DNA from: Deinococcus malanensis
GTDB lineage: Bacteria > Deinococcota > Deinococci > Deinococcales > Deinococcaceae
Assembly (NCBI RefSeq): GCF_014647655.1
Contig: NZ_BMPP01000008.1
Coordinates: forward strand, 120,196 to 184,195
Length of the DNA: 64,000 bases
Direction: 5' to 3'
A program made the position numbers and the translations under genes. Positions 43,294 through 52,862 of the stretch are shown here, piece by piece (positions within the stretch are counted from its first letter, which is position 1; every line of letters starts with the position of its first letter). Under the pieces are notes generated by a model that saw only the letters and a list, made by a program, of their open reading frames with translations, did not search any database and had not been told where the DNA came from.

Positions 43294-44426
43294 TCTAGTC
43301 CGGACATCTTGGTCAGCAGGCCCGATTCCACGGTCAGGCCCGGGCCGAATGCCAGCGCGCCGATGCGGTCGTGATCCGCTGCGCTGGCCAGCAGATCAGC
43401 CAGGATAAACATCACCGTCACGCTGCTCATGTTGCCGTACTGCCGCAGTACTTCCCGGGAAGGCTGCAGTTGCCGGTCACTCAGCTCCAGACTGCCCTGC
43501 ACCTTGTCCAGGATGCTGCGCCCGCCAGGATGGATGGCCCAGTGCTCCACGGCGCTGTAAGGGGCGCCGGCCAGGGCTGGTTCGTGGGCCAGCAGCGGTG
43601 CCAGTGCGCCCTGAATATGCGACTCGATAATGGCCGGGACATAGGTGCTGAGCACCATGTCATAGCCCTGGTCGCCGATGGTCCAGGCCATATCGGCCTC
43701 GCCGACCCCCACCGGAGTCAGGGTGGTCTCAAAGTGATCCATGCGCAGCACTGGGGTTCCCGGCGAGGGTGGCCGCGCGGTGACCAGCGCAGCAGCAGCG
43801 CCGTCGGCAAAGACGGAATTGGCAATCAGGGTGTCGGGGTCGTTGGAGGAGTGCATATGAATGGTGCACAACTCGGCGCACACCACCAGAACCACGGCTT
43901 CCGGGTCCGCCTCGCAGAAGGCCCTGGCCATTTTCAGGGCAGGGAAGGCCGCATAACAGCCCATAAAACCGACATGGAAGCGCTGTACGTGTGGCGCGAG
44001 GCCCAGTGCGCGGACAATGGCGTAGTCGGGACCAGGAGCAAAGAATCCAGTGCATGACACCGTCACGACATGGGTGATCTCTGCCGCGCTCAGGCCGGGT
44101 GCGGCGGCCAGGGCCTGACGGGCAGCCTGCACAAAGAGGCGGGTCGCCTCCACCGTGTAGAAGTCGTTGCGCGCTCCGGTGCTGGGTCTCAACATCTGCC
44201 CCGTGGTGTGGTCGTAGAACAGACCGGGCTCCTCGTCAGGCCCCCGCAGGAAGTCCTTGACCACGCTGTACCGCTGGTCGATCCCCGAGGCATTGAAAAT
44301 GCTGGTGGTCAGGCGCTGGCCCAGGCGGTCGAGTTCCGGCTGGGCCCGGATCAGGTCCCGGATCATGGTCTGCGGGTAGGCCGTTTCCGGGAGTGCAGGT
44401 TGCAGAGCGTGGAGGTAAACGGCCAT
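43290..44426 (-). CDS. Type III polyketide synthase (chalcone synthase family)
   Basis: This 378-residue condensing enzyme has the full triad: C157 in VGFMGCYAAFPALK, H299 in HWAIHPGGRSILDKV and N332 in YGNMSSVTVMF. These homodimers extend an acyl-CoA or acyl-ACP starter with malonyl-CoA and cyclise the chain. The operon partners suggest an alkylresorcinol or alkylpyrone-type phenolic lipid, but starter and chain length cannot be read from the sequence. A minus-strand TAGGCT lies five bases before the ATG, so it may be leaderless. It is the first gene of the three-gene operon. Confidence 0.93.
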   Translation of the reverse strand: MAVYLHALQPALPETAYPQTMIRDLIRAQPELDRLGQRLTTSIFNASGIDQRYSVVKDFLRGPDEEPGLFYDHTTGQMLRPSTGARNDFYTVEATRLFVQAARQALAAAPGLSAAEITHVVTVSCTGFFAPGPDYAIVRALGLAPHVQRFHVGFMGCYAAFPALKMARAFCEADPEAVVLVVCAELCTIHMHSSNDPDTLIANSVFADGAAAALVTARPPSPGTPVLRMDHFETTLTPVGVGEADMAWTIGDQGYDMVLSTYVPAIIESHIQGALAPLLAHEPALAGAPYSAVEHWAIHPGGRSILDKVQGSLELSDRQLQPSREVLRQYGNMSSVTVMFILADLLASAADHDRIGALAFGPGLTVESGLLTKMSGLD

Positions 44427-44686
44427 ACCCCAGCCTACGGGGGCAAGCTGATGGGTTCCGCTTGGTTTCTTAAAGCAGCCTAGGGCAAGCAGGGGTGCTC
44501 CCAGCGGAAGGTCGGTGTGCCTGGAGATCAGCCTGATTCAGGATATCTGCGCCTGGTGGCTGTCGGTCTTCTGGAGCAGCCCTGGCGTTCCCCCTATGCC
44601 TGATCCGCAGGGCGGCCTCAGCCTGGGTAAATGCGTCTTCACGTGGTCTGCCAACGTCTTTATGGGCCCCTCCATACGGTGAGCAG

Positions 44687-45682
44687 ATGAGCCAGAGCAA
44701 TCATCGCGTGCCACTGTCGCCCCGCACCGCCGCTCTGGGGGGCCTCGGCGCCGCCATGGCCCTGACGCTGGCAGCGCGTGCGGTCCGGAAGGCACGCGGA
44801 CACGGAACCCTCAGGGGCAAGGTGGTGGTCATTACCGGGGCGTCAAGCGGTATCGGGCGGGCGGTGGCGCTCGAATGCTCGGTCCGGGGAGCCAGGGTCG
44901 TTCTCGCAGCACGCCATCAAGAGCCCCTGGAGCGCGTCGCGCAGGAGGTGCGGGACCTGGGCGGCGAAGTGCTCGTCGTTCCCACCGACGTCCGCGAGCG
45001 GCTGCAGGTCGAGCGGCTCGTCGCGCAGGCCGTGAACCACTTTGGACAGCTCGACGTGATGGTCAATAACGCCGGAAAGTGGTTCATCGACACGGTCGAA
45101 CACAGTGAAGAGGCGCGCACCCGTGACCTGATCGAGCTCAACATGATGGGCGTCCTGTATGGGGTGCAGGCAGCGGTGCCGGTCATGCGCCGGCAGGGCT
45201 CCGGCCACATCATCAACACCTCCTCGGTGGAGGGGCGGATCAGCTTTCCCTTTACCGGCGTGTATGCCGGAACCAAGGGGTTCATTGAATCAATGACACA
45301 GTCGCTGCGGCAGGAACTGATGCATGTCGAGAAGACGGGCATAAAGGTCACCGTGGTGCTGCCCGTGACGACCCGGACCGCAATTTTCGACAATGTTGCC
45401 AACATCAAGGCAGGAGGTCTGGGTGCCCACATGAACGCGCCTGTGCAGGAGGCCGCGTACGTCGCCCGGGGCGTTGTGGACGCGATGGAGGTCTACCGGC
45501 CCGTGGTTTTGCCCTTCACGCCAATGAAGGGTCTGGTGCTGTTCTATGACCTGTTCCCGGACTGGGCCAACCGCCTGCTGACCCTGGTGCGTGTCGACGA
45601 GTCCGCGTCTGTCTTCAGCTACGCGCGGCGGGGCAGTTACCAGGACGAGCGCCCGCATACGCCACTTGTGGGGTCCGGCTAG
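44687..45682 (+). CDS. Membrane-anchored short-chain dehydrogenase/reductase
   Basis: The 331-residue SDR has an N-terminal hydrophobic segment (about 14-32). The Rossmann motif VVITGASSGIGRAVAL follows, then NNAG, catalytic Ser in INTSSVEGR and the YAGTK pair. An unusual C-terminal extension (about 270-331, hydrophobic FTPMKGLVLFYDLFPDWANRLL) may also contact the membrane. The substrate is unknown; lipid or quinone precursors are plausible. TACGGT (44675-44680) ends six bases before ATG. It precedes two small membrane-protein genes on the same strand. Confidence 0.85.
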   Translation: MSQSNHRVPLSPRTAALGGLGAAMALTLAARAVRKARGHGTLRGKVVVITGASSGIGRAVALECSVRGARVVLAARHQEPLERVAQEVRDLGGEVLVVPTDVRERLQVERLVAQAVNHFGQLDVMVNNAGKWFIDTVEHSEEARTRDLIELNMMGVLYGVQAAVPVMRRQGSGHIINTSSVEGRISFPFTGVYAGTKGFIESMTQSLRQELMHVEKTGIKVTVVLPVTTRTAIFDNVANIKAGGLGAHMNAPVQEAAYVARGVVDAMEVYRPVVLPFTPMKGLVLFYDLFPDWANRLLTLVRVDESASVFSYARRGSYQDERPHTPLVGSG

Positions 45683-45890
45683 ACGGAAGGCGGATCGAAC
45701 CTGCCGTAGCGCAGCGCTGTCTACTCGGGCCCAGGGTTCATGATTCGTCCAGTCATGAAGGGCAGTTCAGGGGACCGGCAGCTGACGATACAAAGACCGA
45801 ATTTAAGCTCGGACACACCCCTGAACCGGCGCAGGCCGGCGCAGGCGGGTCCTGAAAAGGCAGATTTTCCCTCAGCTCAAAGGAGACGAC

Positions 45891-46433
45891 ATGCGTAGCC
45901 AACAGAAAAATCCGCTTTCCGAGGCCCTGAAAGGTGGGGTGGCCGGTGCTGCTGGTGTGTGCGCCATGGACCGCGTCGGCTGGTACATGTACCGGCGGGA
46001 AGACGCCAGGACCCTTCAGCGCGAACTGGCTGCGCGCCCCGGTGGCCTGGACCCGGCGCATAACATTGCCAACCGGCTGGCGGGTGCACTGGGAACCGAG
46101 CTCAGGCCCCGGCAGCCCAACCCCTGGGGCATAGTGGCTCACTTTGCCCTCGGTATTCTGCCCGGGGTGCTGTATGGGGTGCTGCGTCACCGCATCAGGG
46201 TTCTCCCCGAAGCTCAGGGCTTCCTGTACGGTGCTGGCCTTTTTGTGCTGAATGACGAGATTGTCAACGCGGTGTTCAAGCTGTCGGGGCCACCCCAGGC
46301 CTATCCGTGGCAGGCCCATGCCCGTGGTCTGGTGTCGCACGTCGTTCTTGGTATGGTCACGGACGCCGTCCTGCGCGTTATGGACCGTGAACTTCATCCG
46401 TCTCGCCCGGAACAGGTGACTCCTGCGGTCTGA
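45891..46433 (+). CDS. DUF1440/YagU-like membrane protein
   Basis: The 180-residue protein has a glycine-rich first helix (ALKGGVAGAAGVCAMDRVGWYMY) and further helices around residues 83-103, 110-125 and 143-160. This outline resembles the YagU (DUF1440) inner-membrane family, linked in E. coli to acid tolerance. The start has AAAGGAGACGAC. It is followed by a second, smaller membrane protein gene with a similar N-terminal pattern, and both may work together. Function is not established. Confidence 0.65.
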   Translation: MRSQQKNPLSEALKGGVAGAAGVCAMDRVGWYMYRREDARTLQRELAARPGGLDPAHNIANRLAGALGTELRPRQPNPWGIVAHFALGILPGVLYGVLRHRIRVLPEAQGFLYGAGLFVLNDEIVNAVFKLSGPPQAYPWQAHARGLVSHVVLGMVTDAVLRVMDRELHPSRPEQVTPAV

Positions 46434-46478
46434 GTGTTGAGAGACACGCCTTACACGTCGTTCCCAAAGGAGGCCCGC

Positions 46479-46946
46479 ATGCCCAATCTCGCCAGAGTCG
46501 TGCAGGCCGGTCTGCTCGGCGGGCTCGCCATGGAAATCCTCGCGCTGCTGATGTACCAGACGCGGACGACGCCACTGAGCATGTCCCGCTATGAGGGCGG
46601 TCTTCTCACAGGGGAAGCGGACCGCCTCGGCAGCCGGGCGGCAGGTGTTGGAGCACATCTGATGCTCTCGGTCCTGATCGCGGTGCCCTATGCGCTGCTT
46701 ATGCAGCGAACGCGCCAGACCGGCCCTGGGGCGGGCAGTCAGCTGGGAATACTGCACTGGCTGATCGTCGGCCTGGTCCTGCCGGGTCTGGACCGGATGA
46801 ATCCGATGGTCCGCTCAGGCCAGATGCCCGCGCTGAGGATTTTCGCATCCGGGTACGGTCCCGTGACGATGGCGCTCTTCCTGGCTGGACACCTGGTGTA
46901 CGGCGCTGTCGTGGGTGCCGTACACGACCCGGATCGGCAGAAGTGA
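46479..46946 (+). CDS. Small membrane protein, partner of the YagU-like protein
   Basis: This 155-residue protein has about four predicted helices (about 6-24, 57-76, 88-108 and 130-150). It begins VVQAGLLGGLAMEILALLMYQ, recalling the glycine-rich helix of its neighbour, and may be a distant relative. The start is chosen for AAAGGAGG just before ATG 46479; the frame is open to 46434. No catalytic motif is seen. It follows the YagU-like gene by 45 bases and is surely co-transcribed. Confidence 0.65.
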   Translation: MPNLARVVQAGLLGGLAMEILALLMYQTRTTPLSMSRYEGGLLTGEADRLGSRAAGVGAHLMLSVLIAVPYALLMQRTRQTGPGAGSQLGILHWLIVGLVLPGLDRMNPMVRSGQMPALRIFASGYGPVTMALFLAGHLVYGAVVGAVHDPDRQK

Positions 46947-47042
46947 TTCCCCAGGCCTGTAAGCCTGCGCAACATTGACAGGTCTGCGCTTCTTAGGCCA
47001 CCCGGCGCATGGCTTTTTTCTGCTGCTGCTTTAGCCTGGCGC

Positions 47043-48071
47043 ATGACACCTTCCTTTATCCGTCCGCCTCGCCTGCGTTCCGGTTCGCGTGTGGCGGCCC
47101 TGAGTCTGTCGAGCGGATTTGTGACGGAAGTGATGGCCCGCTATCAGGCCGGCGTCCGGCAGGTGGCTCAGGAATTTGGCTGGGAAATAGTTCCTGCTCC
47201 CAACGCCCTGCGTGGCCCCGAGTACCTTGACGCCCACCCGGAGGCGCGGGCCGCCGATCTGCACTGGGCCCTGCACAGCGCGGACATTCACGGCATGGTC
47301 AGCATCATCGGCGGCGACGACAGCGTCCGGCTGTTGCCGCATCTGGACCTGGACCTCATCCGTGCCCACCCCAAGGTTTTTCTGGGGTACAGCGACAGCA
47401 CGGTGACTTTGCTGCAGTTTCTGCGCGCAGGGGTAATGGCCTACCACGGCCCGTCCCTGCTGACCGACCTGGCCGAGAACGGCGGCATGCACCCCTTCAC
47501 GGTGCAGGGAGTCCGCCGGGCCCTAATAGACGAGCCACAGCCCTTTACGCTGGCCCCGGCCCCGGAATGGACCGAGGCCGGCAGCGACTGGACTGCAGAG
47601 GACCACAACATCCGCCGGCCCTTTGACCCAGGCGACGGCTGGACCTGGTTGCAGGGCAGGTCCCCGGCCCAAGGCCACCTGATCGGTGGGTGTCTGGAGG
47701 TGCTGGACATGCTCAATGGCACCCCCGGCTGGCCCGCACCCGGGTTGTGGAACGGCGCGGTTCTGGCCCTGGAAACCAGTGAGGACGTGCCAACACCGTC
47801 TCAGGTAGGGTACTGGCTGCGCAATTACGCGGCGCAGGGCATTCTGGGGCGCGCTGCCGGAGTGCTGCTGGCCCGGCCTCGTGGCTATACCCCGGAGATG
47901 ACCGGGCAACTGCACGGCTGGGTCCGGCGTGTGCTGCGCGAGGCTGGCCGCGAGGATCTGCCGGTGGCCGCAGGGGTGGACTTCGGGCACACCAGCCCGC
48001 AACTCACCCTTCCATTTGGAGCACAGGTGCAGCTTGATCCGCAGGCCGGCCGGATCACGGTGTGGCCCTGA
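47043..48071 (+). CDS. S66 family serine peptidase (LD-carboxypeptidase/MccF-like)
   Basis: The 342-residue protein has the nucleophile Ser in VFLGYSDSTVTLLQF, the Glu in IGGCLEVLDML and the His in VDFGHTSPQLTLPFG, the full Ser-Glu-His triad of family S66. Members either trim the terminal D-Ala from murein tetrapeptides (LdcA) or cleave peptide-nucleotide antibiotics (MccF). The extended insert around residues 160-200 is more like the MccF group, so self-protection or detoxification is as likely as murein recycling. TAGCCT (47032-47037) is five bases before the ATG. Confidence 0.85.
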   Translation: MTPSFIRPPRLRSGSRVAALSLSSGFVTEVMARYQAGVRQVAQEFGWEIVPAPNALRGPEYLDAHPEARAADLHWALHSADIHGMVSIIGGDDSVRLLPHLDLDLIRAHPKVFLGYSDSTVTLLQFLRAGVMAYHGPSLLTDLAENGGMHPFTVQGVRRALIDEPQPFTLAPAPEWTEAGSDWTAEDHNIRRPFDPGDGWTWLQGRSPAQGHLIGGCLEVLDMLNGTPGWPAPGLWNGAVLALETSEDVPTPSQVGYWLRNYAAQGILGRAAGVLLARPRGYTPEMTGQLHGWVRRVLREAGREDLPVAAGVDFGHTSPQLTLPFGAQVQLDPQAGRITVWP

Positions 48072-48131
48072 CCTCCACAGCCCGTGGCTTTCTGACCCGG
48101 CGTCATGCCAATGAAAGAACAGGGCAGTATC

Positions 48132-48893
48132 ATGCCCGGCGTGCGGCTGCTGCTGCTTTCCGATACCCATGCCAACCTGCCCGCCCTGCAGGCCGTTCTG
48201 CAGGACGCGTCAGTGCGTGGCTACGATCAGGTGGTGCACCTGGGGGACGCGCTGGGCTACGGCCCGTTCCCGGTCGAAGTTCTGGAACTTCTGCGTGAGC
48301 TTGACGCTACCTGTCTGCTGGGCAACCACGAGCAGATGCTGCTGGAGTACGCTTCCGGCAAACGCCAGCCACGCGAAAGCGTGGTGTCGCAGGCCCTGAC
48401 CTGGCAGCTGAGGGAGCTGAGTGCCGACCACCTGAGATGGGTGGGGAGTTGGAAAGACGGAATCGACGACCCGGATGTAGGTGCGCGCTACCGCCACGGC
48501 ACCCCGGTCAGTCTGGACGCTTACGCCGACTCGGTCACGGCGGCGAGGGAGGTCTTCCAGAACTGGCAGGGCCGCCTGGGCTTCGTGGGCCATACCCACG
48601 TTCCGGTGGTGTACGCCACCCTGAACGCCCCGGTTGGTGAATGGGTCAAGGCCCAGGCCTTTCCGGACGGCGGCAGTTACATGGTCGCGCCGACCACCCG
48701 CGTGATCCTGAACCCTGGCAGCGTGGGTCAGCCGCGAGACGGCAATCCCCAGGCCAGTTACGCGCTGTTCGATACCGTGCGTGCACATTTCCAGGTCTTC
48801 CGGGTGTCCTATGACCTGCAGCGCACCCAGGACGCGGTGCTGGCCGCCGGACTGCCGCCGGTGCTGGCCGCGCGGCTGAGCGTCGGCAAGTGA
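48132..48893 (+). CDS. Calcineurin-like metallophosphoesterase
   Basis: The 253-residue protein shows the five metal-site blocks: [47 protein letters not shown] and [14 protein letters not shown]. This pattern is typical of the YfcE/diadenosine-tetraphosphatase-like branch that hydrolyses phosphodiesters or dinucleotides. An in-frame ATG at 48105 adds nine residues and cannot be excluded. It lies 11 bases before holB and may share its transcript. Confidence 0.88.
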   Translation: MPGVRLLLLSDTHANLPALQAVLQDASVRGYDQVVHLGDALGYGPFPVEVLELLRELDATCLLGNHEQMLLEYASGKRQPRESVVSQALTWQLRELSADHLRWVGSWKDGIDDPDVGARYRHGTPVSLDAYADSVTAAREVFQNWQGRLGFVGHTHVPVVYATLNAPVGEWVKAQAFPDGGSYMVAPTTRVILNPGSVGQPRDGNPQASYALFDTVRAHFQVFRVSYDLQRTQDAVLAAGLPPVLAARLSVGK

Positions 48894-48903
48894 GCGTGGG
48901 CAG

Positions 48904-49860
48904 GTGATCACGACCGCTGACGCCCTGCGCAGCGCCGTGACCCTGCACGGGCCCCTGCTGGAACAGACCGGGGTATTTGGTGGCAACGCCCTGCTGCTGA
49001 CCGGCCCGGCGCGGGTCGGGAAGCTGGCCCTGGCGCACGCCGTGGCTGCGCAGCACAACTGCACAGGTACCCGTGGCATGTACAGCGAGGCGTGCGGCCA
49101 GTGCCCTTCATGCCGCGCGCTGGTGGCTGGAGCCCACCCGGACCTGTTGCTGATCGAACCGCGGGCCACGACCACCACCGGCAAGGCCGCGCGGCGCAAG
49201 CTGATTCCCATCGGCGCGGTTCTGGAAGCCCGTGACAAGAGCCGCGAGTACGACGTACATGTCTTTGAGTTCCTGGAAGTGCGTCCTACCCACCGCCAGC
49301 GCGTGGTGATCGTGAATGGCGCCGAGTTCCTGGGCCAGGAAGCCGCCAACGCCCTGCTGAAACTGGTCGAGGAACCGCCACACGGCGCGCTGTTCGTGTT
49401 TCTGGCCGAGGACCTGCGCTCGGTACTGCCCACCATCGTGAGCCGCAGTGCGCGGCTGAGTGTCACGCCGGCCAGCGACCGCGCCATGGAATTTGCGCTG
49501 AGCACCCAGGGCCGCGCGGTTGACGAAGCCCTGGTGGCGTTTGCGGCCGGCCGCGCCGGGGTGCTGGAGAGCCATGAAACGGTCCATGCCGCTCTAGCCG
49601 GCGCTGCCGAGTTCACCGAGGCGCTGGGGGTGGGCCTGCTGACGGCCCTGGAAGCCGCTGAGCGCCTGGAAAAGCACTGGGACGCGGCCTGGCACCCTGA
49701 AGCGCTGCGTTTCACCTGGCGCACCCTGCCGCCTCACCAGCGGGCCCGCGCCGACACGGCCCTGGAGGCGTTGCAGGGCGCTCTGGAGTCCTACGCCAGC
49801 CCCAGCCTGAGCTTTCAGGTGTTCGCCCTGAATTTGCGGGACGCCTTGGGCCACGCCTGA
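48904..49860 (+). CDS. holB: DNA polymerase III delta' subunit
   Basis: The 318-residue clamp-loader subunit has an AAA+ N-terminal domain with [15 protein letters not shown]. It has a zinc-binding cysteine set (ACGQCPSC) and the [23 protein letters not shown] segment common to delta' and tau. [11 protein letters not shown] provides the SRC-like sensor. The P-loop lacks the usual Thr/Ser after Lys, in keeping with delta' not hydrolysing ATP. The GTG start follows GGGCAGG. It helps load the sliding clamp that DnaE, encoded in this window, uses. Confidence 0.92.
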   Translation: MITTADALRSAVTLHGPLLEQTGVFGGNALLLTGPARVGKLALAHAVAAQHNCTGTRGMYSEACGQCPSCRALVAGAHPDLLLIEPRATTTTGKAARRKLIPIGAVLEARDKSREYDVHVFEFLEVRPTHRQRVVIVNGAEFLGQEAANALLKLVEEPPHGALFVFLAEDLRSVLPTIVSRSARLSVTPASDRAMEFALSTQGRAVDEALVAFAAGRAGVLESHETVHAALAGAAEFTEALGVGLLTALEAAERLEKHWDAAWHPEALRFTWRTLPPHQRARADTALEALQGALESYASPSLSFQVFALNLRDALGHA

Positions 49861-49895
49861 AGCTGGACTGCCGGTCTTCCCGCTACACTCCGCGC

Positions 49896-50540
49896 ATGGC
49901 TGCCTCTTTTCAACACGGTGACGTGCGCGTCTGGCCGGTATCTACCGGTCCACTCCAGGAGAATGCGGTGCTGGTGGCCGGCGCGCAGAACCAGGGCTTC
50001 CTGATCGATCCGGGGGACGACGCCGCGCGGCTGCTGGACGTGGTGCGTGACTCTGGCGTGACGGTGCAGGGCATTCTGCTCACGCATGCGCACTTCGACC
50101 ATATCGGCGCGGTGCAGCCGCTCCGAGAAGCACTGAACGTACCGGTGTGGCTGCATCCGTCCGACCGGGCGCTATACGACCTGGGGGCAGCCAGCGCTGC
50201 CCGCTGGAACCTGCCGTTTGTGCAGCCCTCGGCTCCGGACCATGACATTACGCAGGATCAGGTGTTTCAGGCTGGGGACCTGAGCCTGACGGCGCGCGAA
50301 CTGCCAGGGCACGCGCCGGGCCACGTGGTGTTTTTGGGGGGCGGCTTCGTGGTAGCCGGTGACACCCTGTTTATGGGCGGCATCGGGCGCACGGACCTGC
50401 CGGGTGGCAATCATCTGCAGCTGATCACTGGAATTGCCACCGAACTGCTGAGCCTGCCGGACGACACGGTGGTGTATCCGGGGCACGGCCCGCGCACGAC
50501 CATTGGGCGGGAGCGCCAGACCAACCCGTTTCTGACCTGA
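49896..50540 (+). CDS. MBL-fold metallo-hydrolase (glyoxalase II-like)
   Basis: The 214-residue protein has the zinc motif [13 protein letters not shown], the second histidine in [11 protein letters not shown], Asp in [20 protein letters not shown] and the last histidine in [20 protein letters not shown]. All ligands for a two-metal site are present. The GRTDLPGG and C-terminal motifs place it with the YcbL-type hydroxyacylglutathione hydrolase-like group, whose substrate in Deinococcus, which uses bacillithiol, is unknown. TACACT (49884-49889) ends six bases before ATG. A strong terminator follows. Confidence 0.9.
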   Translation: MAASFQHGDVRVWPVSTGPLQENAVLVAGAQNQGFLIDPGDDAARLLDVVRDSGVTVQGILLTHAHFDHIGAVQPLREALNVPVWLHPSDRALYDLGAASAARWNLPFVQPSAPDHDITQDQVFQAGDLSLTARELPGHAPGHVVFLGGGFVVAGDTLFMGGIGRTDLPGGNHLQLITGIATELLSLPDDTVVYPGHGPRTTIGRERQTNPFLT

Positions 50541-50546
50541 GGGCAT

Positions 50547-50588
50547 ACGGAAAGCGCAGCCCGAATAATACCGGGCTGCGCTTTCCGT
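50547..50588. terminator. Bidirectional terminator between MBL hydrolase and S8 peptidase genes
   Basis: A perfect 17-bp stem (50547-50563 with 50572-50588) with loop AATAATAC lies between convergent genes, one of the longest hairpins in the window. Confidence 0.9.
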
Positions 50589-50602
50589 GAATTCTGGAGA
50601 GG

Positions 50603-52000
50603 TTAGAAGCCGCTGACGTTCAGGCGGCCGTTGGTGACGCTCTTGCCGTTCATGCTGGCGGTAGGCGTGGTGGTGGCTGCGTCCATGATGGCCTTCTTGA
50701 GTGCTGCGCCCGTGGCACCGCTCGTGGCCGCGTGCAGGGCTGCGCCACCCGAGACGTGCGGCGTGGCCATGCTCGTGCCGCTGTAGGCTCCGTAGGTATT
50801 CTTCGGGAGCGTGGACATGACACTAACGCCTGGCGCGCCCAGGTCGACGGTGTTCGCGCCGTAGTTGGAGAATTTGGCGAGCGCACCGGCCTTGTCAATT
50901 GCTGCGACGGCGATTACACAGTCGTACGTACCGTTGGCCGTGCACTCGTAATTGCTGGGGTAGTTGGCGGTGGTGTCGTTGTTGTCGCCCACACCATCGC
51001 TACCGCCGTTGCCCGCTGCGGCGATGAACAGGATGCCGGCGTCACCACCACGGTTGATGGCGTCGAGCAGGCCCTGCGAGAAGCCGCCCCCGCCCCAGGA
51101 GTTGCTGGTCGCCACGATGTTTAACTTATGCCGCGTTTTCAGGTCAGTGAAGTAGTCCACCGCCTTGATCGCGTTTGCAGTAGTTCCTCCCCGCGAGCCG
51201 AGGAACTTGCCGCTGATCATGGTGACGTTCCAGTTGACACCCGCGACGCCGACACCGTTGCCACCGACCCCACCGATGGTGCCGGCCACGTGGGTGCCGT
51301 GCTCGTCGGTACCTTCGCGCTTGTTACCGTCATAGATCGTGTTGTTGCCGTTGGCGAAGTCCCAGCCACGCGTGTCGTCCACGTAGCCGTTGCCGTCATT
51401 GTCCACCCCGTCTGCAGCGTCAAAGGGGTTAAGCCAGATGTTGGCAGCCAGATCAGGATGGGTAAACTGAATGCCCTCGTCGATCACGCCGATGTAGACA
51501 TTCTTGCTGCCGATGTGGTTGGCAGCCCATGCCTCGCCCGCCTGGCTGCCGAACCCGTTGGCGGGGCTGGTCGCGTTGCCGTACATGCCCCACAGGGTGC
51601 CGTCGGTGTAGTACGGGTCGTTGCTGGTTGCCTGATGCTGATAAATCCAGTTCGGCTCGGCAAAGCGCACCAGACCGCTGGCCTGCAACTGGGTGATCTT
51701 GGCTCCCTCGCTCCGTCCGTCAGTAATGCGGGCCCGCAGTAAGGGAGCGCCGTCCGTTACTGCCAGGGTCTCCTGGCTCTGCACGCCCAACCCACTCAGG
51801 GCCGTGACCGTCTGTGCGCTCAGGCCGCTGCGCAACTGCACCAGCACCTCTCCTTCAACGAACTCGGGACCGGAAGCCACCGTTTCCGGAACCTGCGCGA
51901 TTGGAGCTTCCATTCCAGGTCCCTGAGCACTGGGAGTCTGACCACAGGCGGCGAGCAGAACAGAGAGGGTGAACACACCAAACAGACGGGTACGGTTCAT
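50603..52000 (-). CDS. S8 (subtilisin-like) serine peptidase lipoprotein
   Basis: The 465-residue secreted protease has a signal peptide with lipobox L-A-A-C (C19). An inhibitor-type propeptide follows (about 45-115, ending FAEPNWIYQ). The catalytic domain has Asp in GVIDEGIQFTHPDL, His in DEHGTHVAGTI, oxyanion Asn in AAAGNGG and Ser in YSGTSMATPHVSGG. It is a compact subtilase without C-terminal domain, unlike the split S8 gene at 15.5-18.1 kb. CAGGAGG lies before the ATG. Such peptidases are abundant in Deinococcus and degrade extracellular protein. Confidence 0.95.
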   Translation of the reverse strand: MNRTRLFGVFTLSVLLAACGQTPSAQGPGMEAPIAQVPETVASGPEFVEGEVLVQLRSGLSAQTVTALSGLGVQSQETLAVTDGAPLLRARITDGRSEGAKITQLQASGLVRFAEPNWIYQHQATSNDPYYTDGTLWGMYGNATSPANGFGSQAGEAWAANHIGSKNVYIGVIDEGIQFTHPDLAANIWLNPFDAADGVDNDGNGYVDDTRGWDFANGNNTIYDGNKREGTDEHGTHVAGTIGGVGGNGVGVAGVNWNVTMISGKFLGSRGGTTANAIKAVDYFTDLKTRHKLNIVATSNSWGGGGFSQGLLDAINRGGDAGILFIAAAGNGGSDGVGDNNDTTANYPSNYECTANGTYDCVIAVAAIDKAGALAKFSNYGANTVDLGAPGVSVMSTLPKNTYGAYSGTSMATPHVSGGAALHAATSGATGAALKKAIMDAATTTPTASMNGKSVTNGRLNVSGF

Positions 52001-52365
52001 AAAGCCTCCTGAACAAATCGGCGATATTCAGCTATAGGACGTTCATGAACTCTAGACAGGCTGCTCAGGAGCTGATGTAACAACTTCACAATTCCAAGAA
52101 AAAGTCTTTGTATCGCAAAGAAGCCATAAGTCCGGCTGAACTAACCTTAATCGAATGTACTTTTTTAGGGCATAGGGGGGATGAAAAGGGAAAAAGGGCT
52201 TGCTTCCTGGTCCCGCCTTGTTGAACTCATTCCAGCAACACCCCAAGATTGCTCTTCACTTGCCCTACCAACAAAGTGAGACGTACTCTTGTTCCACGGG
52301 TTTCAGGAGTAATTGACTCCCCCGTCACAGCAAGCCTGGACCAGGGTTTGCCTAGGAGGTTGTCT
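52001..52365. other. Divergent promoter region between S8 peptidase and cupin lipoprotein genes
   Basis: The spacer holds a perfect 10-base palindrome GTTCATGAAC (52041-52050) next to a minus-strand TATAGC hexamer. It also holds a small CTTTG/CAAAG hairpin (52106-52120). It is less GC-rich than the genes around it. No coding frame is supported. Confidence 0.45.
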
Positions 52366-52842
52366 ATGAAGGCACTTTTGTCACGCCTCGCCCTCCATGT
52401 TGCCGTCTGTCCTGCACTTCTCTTGCTTGCCGGGTGTTCGCCCATGACCACCATGACGGCGTCCACTCCTGGCAGCGCTCCTGCAGGTTCGGCAGTGTCC
52501 CAACCCGCCACCCCCCTGCGTCCACTGGTACGTCACAATCTCAGGGTCGATGCGCTCTCCGTCAGCGGGGACTTTGATGTAATTCAGCAGATCGTGGACG
52601 TTGCTCCCGGCGCCAGCAGCCCCATGCACATGCATGGCGGTGTAGAACTCACGACAGTACTTGAGGGTGAGGTCACCCTGCGGCGTGAAAAAGACAGCAG
52701 CGTTAAGACGTACAAAGCTGGGGAGATGTACATGGTCAATGCCGGAGAGTTTATCCAGGTCTCCAACACCTCGCAGAGCAAAGCGAGCTTCGTGGTGACC
52801 TTCCTGTTGCCCAAAGGTGCAACGCTTACCACCAATAAGTAA
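52366..52842 (+). CDS. Cupin-domain lipoprotein
   Basis: This 158-residue protein has a signal peptide with lipobox L-L-A-G-C (C24), a short disordered Thr/Ser/Pro segment and a single cupin barrel (about 60-155). The metal-site pattern is APGASSPMHMHGGVELTTVLEGEVTL, then GEMYMVNAGEFIQVSNTS. Histidines and Glu of cupin motif 1 are present; motif 2 lacks the usual His. It may bind a small ligand outside the membrane. The start at 52366 follows TAGGAGG closely. Confidence 0.82.
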   Translation: MKALLSRLALHVAVCPALLLLAGCSPMTTMTASTPGSAPAGSAVSQPATPLRPLVRHNLRVDALSVSGDFDVIQQIVDVAPGASSPMHMHGGVELTTVLEGEVTLRREKDSSVKTYKAGEMYMVNAGEFIQVSNTSQSKASFVVTFLLPKGATLTTNK

Positions 52843-52862
52843 CTCATGCGAGCTGTTATAAT

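Noticed and set aside
45824..45843. Two 10-base copies of CCGGCGCAGG
   Set aside because: Too short and GC-simple to be more than chance.
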